This document shows, piece by piece, positions 17,394 to 22,948 of a DNA stretch of 22,948 nucleotides. The position numbers and the translations under genes were made by a program. The DNA is from Aureococcus anophagefferens (Eukaryota; Sar; Pelagophyceae; Pelagomonadales; Pelagomonadaceae): assembly GCF_000186865.1 (NCBI RefSeq), contig NW_008705563.1:1633883-1656830 (forward strand). The letters run 5' to 3'. Under the pieces are notes generated by a model. It saw only the letters and a list, made by a program, of their open reading frames with translations, was not told the DNA's origin and ran no database searches. Position 1 is the stretch's first letter. Each line of letters opens with the position of its first letter.

Positions 17394-18107
17394 TTACGTT
17401 TCGTCGACGACGAGCGCGCCGTCGAGGAGCATGGCCCAGATCGGCGCGGCGCCGGGCCGCGTCCACGTGTGCGTGTCGTCGCCGCCGACGTCCCTCCGGC
17501 TGTGGAAGGCGAGCCCCGCGCCCCGGAGCAGGGCCGCGTCGATGCCCGAGGGCACGGGCTGTTCGAAGACGACGGGCGCGCGGACGATGACCGCGCGGTC
17601 GACGAGCCCCGCGGCGAGAAACGCGCGCGCCGTGAACGGCCCGCCCTCGACCATGAGGTGCGCGACGCCGTGGTCGCGCTCCAGGGCGTCGAGCATGGTC
17701 GGCAGCTCGCCGAAGGGCTCGAGGGCCACGGCCGGGTCGACGGCGCCGAAGTCGCCCCGGGAGAAGACCGCCGTCGGGAGGCCGTCGGTGAGCAGCGCGG
17801 CGTCGCGCGGCGCGCGGCCGTTCGGGTCGAGGATGACGCGCAGCGGCTGCGCGTCGTCGATGGGGTCCACGCGGCGCACGGTCAGCGACGGGTCGTCGCG
17901 CGCCACCGTCGAGACGCCGACGAGCACGGCGTCGGACCCGCGCCGCAGGCGGTGCACGCAGTCGAGCGACGCCGGCGACGTGAAGCGCCCGGACTTGCCG
18001 CCCAGGTCGTCGACGGCGCCGAAGCGGTCCACGGCGACCTTGAGCGTCACGTGGCCGCTCCACGCCTGGGCCACCGGCAGCCAGGCGAGCAGCGCAAAGA
18101 TGGCCAT
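17394..18107 (-). CDS. RibD C-terminal-domain (riboflavin-pathway reductase) protein, likely plastid-targeted
   Basis: This codes for 237 residues from ATG 18107; the GTG codon just upstream is not needed. The RibD_C/DHFR-like signature is clear: VTLKVAVDRFGAV, then SDAVLVGVSTVARDDPSLTVR (about residues 58-78), PLRVILDPNGRAP and LMVEGGPFTARAFLAAGLVD. Such proteins use NADPH to reduce the ribosylamino-pyrimidine intermediate of riboflavin synthesis; there is no deaminase domain, so it acts alone or is a relative. The leader MAIFALLAWLPVAQA followed by W resembles the bipartite plastid presequence (ASAF-like cleavage site) of algae with red-lineage plastids. It shares a 68-bp divergent promoter with the gene at 18176. 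Confidence 0.85.
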   Translation of the reverse strand: MAIFALLAWLPVAQAWSGHVTLKVAVDRFGAVDDLGGKSGRFTSPASLDCVHRLRRGSDAVLVGVSTVARDDPSLTVRRVDPIDDAQPLRVILDPNGRAPRDAALLTDGLPTAVFSRGDFGAVDPAVALEPFGELPTMLDALERDHGVAHLMVEGGPFTARAFLAAGLVDRAVIVRAPVVFEQPVPSGIDAALLRGAGLAFHSRRDVGGDDTHTWTRPGAAPIWAMLLDGALVVDET

Positions 18108-18116
18108 CACCTCAGA

Positions 18117-18142
18117 GACCTCAATTGATCAAGATTGAGGTC
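18117..18142. promoter_or_regulatory. 26-bp inverted repeat in a 68-bp divergent promoter
   Basis: GACCTCAAT at 18117-18125 and its exact complement at 18134-18142 flank an 8-nt spacer. The repeat lies between the start codons at 18107 (-) and 18176 (+), where there is little other room for a regulatory site. Confidence 0.5.
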
Positions 18143-18175
18143 GGTGCTGCAGCCATCTTGCCGCCGTGGGGCAGC

Positions 18176-19451
18176 ATGGTGCCCATGCTCGTCGTCCTCG
18201 CCGCGGCGACGGCCGACGTCCTCGCCGCGGCGTCGGCCGACGCGCGGCGCTTCGCCGTCATCGTGCGCGGCGACGCGTTCCGGAGCCACGGCGAGAAGCG
18301 GAACCAGCGCCTGAAGAACGTGCTGCGCTGCACTCCCGAGGCGGCGGCCATGCAGGAGGCGCTCGCGGCCCAGTTCCGGGCGCACGTCGTCGCGCCGCTG
18401 GAGACCGCGGGACACGTCGACGTCTTCCTGAGCGGCGCGGGCTGCGCGGGCGACGCCGCGTCGTCGCGGAACGCGGGCGACGCGCACGGCGACGGCGCGC
18501 GCGCGCGAGCGACGTGGGACGCGGCCCTCGCGGTGTGGTACGGCCCCGTCGCGGCCGCGGAGCTCGGCGCCCGCGGCGCCCTGCAGACGGACAAGGTCCT
18601 GCGGGGCTTCGACCTCGTTGCGGGCCACGAGCGGGCTGCGGGCGTCGCCTACGACGCCGTGCTCGTCACGCGGTTCGACGCGTCGCACCGCGCGCCGCTG
18701 GCCGCGGCGGGCCTCGGCGACCTGCTCGCGGCGACCTTCGTCGAGGTCCACGGCGACTGGTTCTGGTCCGCGCCGCGCGAGGCCGTGCCCGCGCTCGTCG
18801 CCCAGCTCCGCGGCGGCTGCGCGGCGGACGCGGGCGAGGACCCGTGCGCAAATCAAATCTTCAACCCGACTTCAATGTGCGCGTATTCGAATGTTTTGAC
18901 ACGAGCACTTCCGCCGTGCTTCGAGAACTCGCTGAGAGCCATCGATTCGTCCAACAATCAGCCGAATCGACTTCGATGTGACCGAGCTAGAGAATTCTCA
19001 AGTTTGGCCCCGACGTCCCAGCTCACTGGTTGATTTCCACACAGGCGAGGACCCGGCGAGCGACTCCGTGCACCTCTACCACTGCGCGTGGGCCGTGCGC
19101 GACCACGTCCACAAGGGCACGCTGCCGGCCCTCGCGGGCCTCGCCTACGGCGGCCGCGGCGCCTTCGAGCGGAGCGCCGGCGGCGGCGTGCTCCTGCTCC
19201 AGCGCGTCTACGACGAGGCCGCGCGCGCGCGGCCGCCGCACCGCCGCGACCCGCGGCGCTGCCGCGAGGGCCTCCCCGACGACGGCTGCGGGCCGTCGGC
19301 CTGCGAGACGCTCCAGCGCGACTTCGGCGGGCCGCCCTGCGAGCCCGCGGCGCTCCGGGACCCGCTCTGCGCGGCGCTCGCGCGGCGCCTCGACGCGGGC
19401 GAGCCCATCCCCGCGCACTACGGCTGCGACGCGCGGCGGGAGCTCACGTAA
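18176..19451 (+). CDS. Lumenal glycosyltransferase-like protein, two exons split by an introner
   Basis: Exons are 18176-18833 and 19045-19451, giving 354 residues. ATG 18176 opens a signal-like leader (MVPMLVVLAAATADVLAAA). FAVIVRGDAFRSHG near residue 26 and AYDAVLVTRFDASH further on follow the pattern of nucleotide-sugar transferases (first Rossmann strand; an Asp-containing metal-site strand). The second exon (HLYHCAWAVRDHVHKG) continues the fold. Its C-terminal third is Cys-rich and ends in DARRELT. The donor is GC at 18834 and the acceptor AG at 19044 (phase 1). Splicing there restores AG-EDPASDSV; no other GT site keeps the frame as well. The sugar and acceptor are unknown. Its stop is 10 bp from the stop of the helicase gene on the opposite strand. 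Confidence 0.7.
18842..19044 (+). mobile_element. Introner element copy B (203 bp), intron of the glycosyltransferase-like gene
   Basis: The target duplications are perfect: gcgaggac at 18834-18841 and 19045-19052. The ends are a 15-bp inverted repeat, 12 of 15 matching (CCGTGCGCAAATCAA left; TTGATTTCCACACAG right). The intron is 18834-19044 (211 nt). Its base composition is strikingly AT-rich next to the host exons. It differs from copy C at 8 of 203 positions. Confidence 0.95.
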
Positions 19452-19461
19452 GTCTTTCGTC

Positions 19462-21817
19462 TTAGGCCCCGAACTCGCTCACCTGGGACGCGAAGAGCGT
19501 CTTCCGCTTCTTCGCCGCGTGGGCCTTGCCCTTGAGGTGGGACGCCGTCGACCCGACGCTCCGCGACTGGTGGCCCTTGTTGGAGCTCGCCTGCTTCTTC
19601 AGGTTGCGCGACCGCTTCGTGCCGCCGCGCGTCTCCGCCGCGCGCCGCGCCTTCGCGTCGAGGCCGTCGTCGTCGCGGTCCTCGCGGCTCCGCTTCGCGA
19701 TCTTCGCCGGCGTCTCCCGCAGGCCAAAGGCCTTGGCGCAGTGGCCGAGGTGGATCTTGCGGATGTGGAACGCCTTGTGCAACGCGTCGCGCTCCGCGTC
19801 GTCCGTCGCGGCGTCGCGGCCTGTGTGCAAATCAACCAGTGAGCTGGGACGTCGGGGCCAAACTTCAGAATTCTCTAGCTCGGTCAAATCGAAGTCGATT
19901 CGGCTGATTTTTGGACGAATCGATTGCTCTCAGCGAGTTCTCGAAGCACGGCGGAAGTGCTCGTGTCAAAACATTCGCATACGCGCACATTGAAGTCGGG
20001 TTGAAGATTTGATTTGCACACAGGTCGCGGCCTCGAAACGCGGAGCTCGCGTACGCGCGGACGTGCGCCGAGAAGGCGTCGCGCGCCTTGGCGCCGAGGT
20101 CGTCGTCGCCGGCGACGAGCTTCTCGAGCACCGTCGCCGCCGCCGTCGCCTTGGCGTCGTCGAAGTGGGCCTTGGACGCGAGCGCGGACCGCCGCGGCGG
20201 GCCGGCGCGGAGCCGGCGCGCGAGCGCGTCGAGGAAGGGCCGCTCCGACGGCAGGAGCACGAGCGTCGAGCTGCCGGCGTTGCCCGCGCGGCCCGCGCGG
20301 CCGCAGCGGTGCACGTAGGTGCCCGCGTCGCGCGGCGCGTCGAGCTGGACGACCCGCTCGACCTTGGCGGCGTCGAAGTCCAAGCCGCGCGCGGCGACGT
20401 CCGTGGCGACGAGCACGGCGGCGCCGCTGCGGCAGAACTCGACGTAGGCGCCCCGGCGCTCGTCGCGCTTCATGTTCCCGTGGAGCCGGCCGGCGACGCG
20501 GGGCGCCTTGGTCGCGCCCTCCCAGAGCCGGCGGCACTCGGGCCGATTGAGGAGATCCGCGTGGAACTCCGCGGACGCGCACGTGGACACGAAGACGAGC
20601 GTCTTCGCGTGCGGGTGGTCCCGGAGCATGGCCGCGAGGGCGCCTAGACGGAGCTTGAGCGTGCAGATGGCGTAGGACTGGGCCAGCGTCTCCGGCATCG
20701 CGATGGTCTCCACCGCGCCGGGCGCCGTCTCCCTTTTCGCGACCTCGACGAGCGCGTGGTCCCGCCCCAAATGGGCCTTGGCCAGATCCGCGAGCTTGGC
20801 CGTGATCGTCGCCGTGACGAGCACGGTCACGTAGGTCTTGGCGCCGAGCCGCCGGATGATGTCGTCGATCTGCGGGCCGAAGCCCATGTCCAGGAGCCGG
20901 TCGACCTCGTCCAAAACCACCCAGTCCAAAGCGTCGAATTTCAAACAGGCCGTCGATTTCAAATGGTCCAGCAGCCGGCCCGGCGTCGCGACCACCAGGC
21001 TCAGGCCCTTGCGGAGCCGCGCCTTCTCCGACTTGCGCCGCTCGCCGCCGGTGATCGCGCCGGGGACGATCGACACGTCGTACTTCCTCGCGACGACCTC
21101 GACGACGTCGGCGATCTGCAGGCAGAGCTCGCGCGTCGGCGCGAGCACGAGGCAGCCCGCGCCGTCGCCGCGGCCCTTCTTGCGCGCCGCGAGCGCCTCG
21201 AGCACGGGGAGCGCGTACGCGAGCGTCTTCCCCGAGCCCGTCGGCGCGACGAGCAGCGCGTCCTTTTTCGACCGGAGCGCCAAAAGGGCCCGGGTCTGCA
21301 CCTCCGTGGGTTTTGCCAATCCCAGGCCGCCGCGGTCGCCGCGCGGCGCCGAGCAGATGGCCGCGAGCCGGTCGTCGTAGCCGGCGTCGAGGAACGCGGC
21401 GCGCGCGCCGCCGGCGTCGTGCGCGGGCTTGGGCCGCGGCGCCGCCGGCGCCGCCGCGTCGCCCCGGGGCCGCGTCAGCTCCGCGGGCGACAGGTGGAAC
21501 GCGCTGAACTCCTGGCTCGGCGTCCACGCGTGCCGCTTCTTCCGGCTCGGCGGGCCCGCGTCGGCGGCCTCGGCCGCGGGCGCCGCGGGTGCTTCGGCCG
21601 CGGCCTCGGGTTCGGCCGCGGGCGCCTCGCGCTCCGCTTTCTTGACGGTGACGACGCCCTTCTTGATCGTGATCGTCGGCCGCCCGCTCGCCGACGCCTT
21701 GGCCGCGTGCGCCTTGTGCGCGCGCGCCTTGCGCTCCTTCTTCGTCTCCTTCTTCGGCGCCGACCGCGGCGCCGCGGCGCCCGACGCCACGAAATTGAAG
21801 GTGAATGAGTCGGTCAT
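19462..21817 (-). CDS. DEAD-box RNA helicase, DDX31/Dbp7-like, two exons split by an introner
   Basis: Exons are 21817-20032 and 19820-19462, giving 714 residues from ATG 21817. A Lys/Ala-rich, probably nucleolar N terminus (about 1-100) precedes the core. Motifs are Q174 in the Q motif region, I VAPTGSGKT (190-198), Ia PTREL (227-231), Ib TPGR (278-281), II DEVD (303-306) in place of DEAD, III TAT (335-337), V ATDVAARGLD (471-480) and VI HRCGRAGR (503-510). After the core, AHVRAYASSAF and FHIRKIHLGHCAKAFGLRETP form the DUF4217 domain of the DDX31/Dbp7 group, known in large-subunit ribosome assembly. The introner cuts this domain (phase 1). The tail is Lys/Arg/Ser-rich. DUF4217 also occurs in Spb4 and Dbp4 relatives, so the subgroup is likely rather than certain. 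Confidence 0.88.
19821..20023 (-). mobile_element. Introner element copy C (203 bp), intron of the helicase gene
   Basis: This is the best-preserved copy. It has a perfect 15-bp terminal inverted repeat (CTGTGTGCAAATCAA at 19821-19835, and its complement at 20009-20023) and perfect 8-bp target duplications (gtcgcggc on the plus strand at 19813-19820 and 20024-20031). On the minus strand the intron is 20031 to 19821 (211 nt), GC-AG, phase 1. Splicing restores FRG-RDAATDD. Confidence 0.96.
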
Positions 21818-21821
21818 CTTT

Positions 21822-21859
21822 TTGCTTGTTGTCAGGCCTGTTGCTTGTTGTCAGGCCTG
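21822..21859. repeat. Two perfect 19-bp tandem repeats just upstream of the helicase start
   Basis: The unit TTGCTTGTTGTCAGGCCTG is repeated exactly at 21822-21840 and 21841-21859. Shorter degenerate units (cttgatcaggc, cttgctcaggcc) follow to about 21892. It lies immediately 5' of the helicase ATG, in its leader or promoter. Confidence 0.7.
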
Positions 21860-22057
21860 TCGCTTGATCAGGCTTCCCACTTGCTCAGGCCTTCATCGCC
21901 TGAAAAGCTTCGGCAACCACACGGCAACACCGGCTGCATGCAGCGCGCGCGCAACCACTTCCCCTATCCCGTACGACATCAAGGCCGCCATCGCGTCCTA
22001 TCTCCACCTAGGCGTATAGACCTAGTCTAGGTAGGCCTTTCCAACCCCGTTCGAAAA

Positions 22058-22486
22058 CTAATTTAGCGCTCCACGCAGCTCGTGCCGCGGCGAGCGGCGG
22101 GGTCGGTGGCGCGGCGCGCCGAGCGGCTCGTAGGGATACCGCCCGGGGAAATATCGTTTCAGGACCGTCTCCCGGAAGTCCTCGAGGCTCACGCCGACGT
22201 CCGCGCCGGCGTCGAAGTCCCGGCGGCACGCAACGTCGGCGAGGCACTCGTGGGCCAGGGCGACGGCGGAGAACGCCGCCGCGGAGCCGCCGCGGTCCGG
22301 GTGCGCGGCGAGCGACGCCGCGCGGTACGCGGTTTTCAGCTCCGCGTCCGTCGCGAAGTCGACGGGCACGCGGAGTACGCGGTAGTGGTTCCGCGAGTTC
22401 TCGCCGCGGGCGTCGCCGAGCGCCTCCTGGGCGCAGCAGACGAACTCGAGGTCCAGGGCCCAGCCGTGGCTCATGGGCACGCCCAT
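22058..22486 (-). CDS. J-domain (DnaJ-like) protein, 5' end uncertain
   Basis: This codes for 142 residues from ATG 22486, the first in-frame Met. The J domain spans about 34-92: NHYRVLRVPVDFATDAELKTAYRAASLAAHPDRGG with HPD at residues 62-64, then AVALAHECLADVACRRDFD. Such domains stimulate Hsp70 ATPase. Coding character continues upstream in the same frame (about 22651-22487: GWLGGWTFDDRFSVDQDGRD), with no ATG and no AG acceptor on that strand between 22632 and 22560. Either a non-ATG start (GTG 22531), a sequence error, or a frame change near 22650 is likely. The tail is basic and Pro-rich (RYPYEPLGAPRHRPRRSPRH). Confidence 0.75.
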   Translation of the reverse strand: MGVPMSHGWALDLEFVCCAQEALGDARGENSRNHYRVLRVPVDFATDAELKTAYRAASLAAHPDRGGSAAAFSAVALAHECLADVACRRDFDAGADVGVSLEDFRETVLKRYFPGRYPYEPLGAPRHRPRRSPRHELRGALN

Positions 22487-22810
22487 CTCCGGCAGGCGCG
22501 TGACCACGAGGTCCCGGCCGTCCTGGTCCACGGAGAAGCGGTCGTCGAAGGTCCAGCCGCCGAGCCAGCCGTCGCGGTCGACGAGTCGCGGGCACGTCGC
22601 GTCCGTGCGCAGCGTAGTGAAGGTCAGGCATCAGAGACCCAGAGACTAGAGACCTGGGCATCGAGCATCAGACCTGGGTTTCAGACTAAGAGAGACCTGG
22701 GATTGAAACCCAGGCCCTCGAATTACGAAAAAAACCTAGAAGTCGCCCAGGGCGTGGTCCAGGTCGCCGGCGGTGGGCCACAGGTGGACCACAATCACCT
22801 CCATCACCTT
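22487..22810. other. 5' flank of the J-domain gene with repeated AGACCTGGG motifs
   Basis: The part to about 22651 is coding-like in the J-domain frame. From 22634 to 22720 the motif agacctggg recurs three times, and CCTGGG...CCCAGG forms a short hairpin around ATTGAAA (about 22697-22715). I see no RNA gene here. Confidence 0.45.
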
Positions 22811-22837
22811 CAGCAGCAGCAGCAGCAGCAGCAGCGT

Positions 22838-22909
<72 letters not shown>

Positions 22910-22924
22910 GCGCGCGCGCGCGCG
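22811..22924. repeat. Compound microsatellite (CAG)8 (GTC)5 (GCC)19 (GC)8
   Basis: CAG repeats run 22811-22834, GTC repeats 22836-22850, GCC repeats about 22851-22908 and GC dinucleotides to 22924. Each block passes into the next with one changed base, as expected of slippage plus substitution. Confidence 0.95.
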
Positions 22925-22948
22925 GGCATTCGAACCTACAATCAGACA

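Noticed and set aside
21960..22019. Short plus-strand peptide IPYDIKAAIASYLHLGV between the helicase and J-domain genes
   Set aside because: It is attractive, but only 20 or so codons of a frame that is otherwise antisense to the helicase; no start or partner exon is visible.
22697..22715. Possible tRNA arm in the CCTGGG-ATTGAAA-CCCAGG hairpin
   Set aside because: The loop recalls a T-arm, but no acceptor, D or anticodon arms can be formed around it.
1..22948. CRISPR arrays, bacterial operons, rRNA genes or integrated virus genes
   Set aside because: No regularly spaced repeats, ribosome-binding-site operons, rRNA-like sequence or viral hallmark genes were seen.

Overview
This is a GC-rich, compact nuclear window from a eukaryote. 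The spliced clathrin heavy chain, secretory signal peptides, MYND/RING/Sel1 and ankyrin proteins, a DUF4217 DEAD-box helicase and spliceosomal introns all say so. The composition, a plastid-style presequence on a RibD-like protein, and intron-sized transposable elements best fit a photosynthetic stramenopile, most likely a pelagophyte like Aureococcus. The organism assignment is inference.

Layout. 1-1206 (-): 5' part of a HAD phosphatase fused in frame to a mitochondrial-carrier-like segment. 1314-2594 (+): secreted sulfotransferase-like protein. 2841-8460 (+): complete clathrin heavy chain in five exons. 8622-9365 (-): second sulfotransferase-like protein. 9465-12284 (-): tandem duplication of a MYND-RING-Sel1 gene, each copy followed by the same membrane-helix-coding tail. 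12573-13070 (-): small Cys-rich type I membrane protein. 13592-14932 (-): fucosyltransferase-like protein. 15054-15818 (+): ankyrin protein. 15880-16407 (-): secreted unknown. 16619-17365 (+): secreted or plastid unknown. 17394-18107 (-): RibD-like reductase. 18176-19451 (+): lumenal glycosyltransferase-like protein. 19462-21817 (-): DDX31/Dbp7-like RNA helicase. 22058-22486 (-): J-domain protein. The right end is a compound microsatellite.

The main result is a family of about 200-bp transposon-introns (introner elements). There are three copies, in clathrin (7256-7451), the glycosyltransferase (18842-19044) and the helicase (19821-20023). Each has terminal inverted repeats and an 8-bp target-site duplication. 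In each, a GC donor taken from the target duplication plus the AG at the end of the element removes the element and one target copy exactly, so the original codon is restored. All three hosts regain an open frame divisible by 3 only when these introns are removed. Ordinary introns of 56-104 nt in the same region use GT-AG.

Neighbouring genes are mostly divergent or convergent pairs with very short spacers (68 bp, 28 bp, 10 bp). I see no shared pathway among them; they look like an ordinary set of housekeeping and secretory genes.
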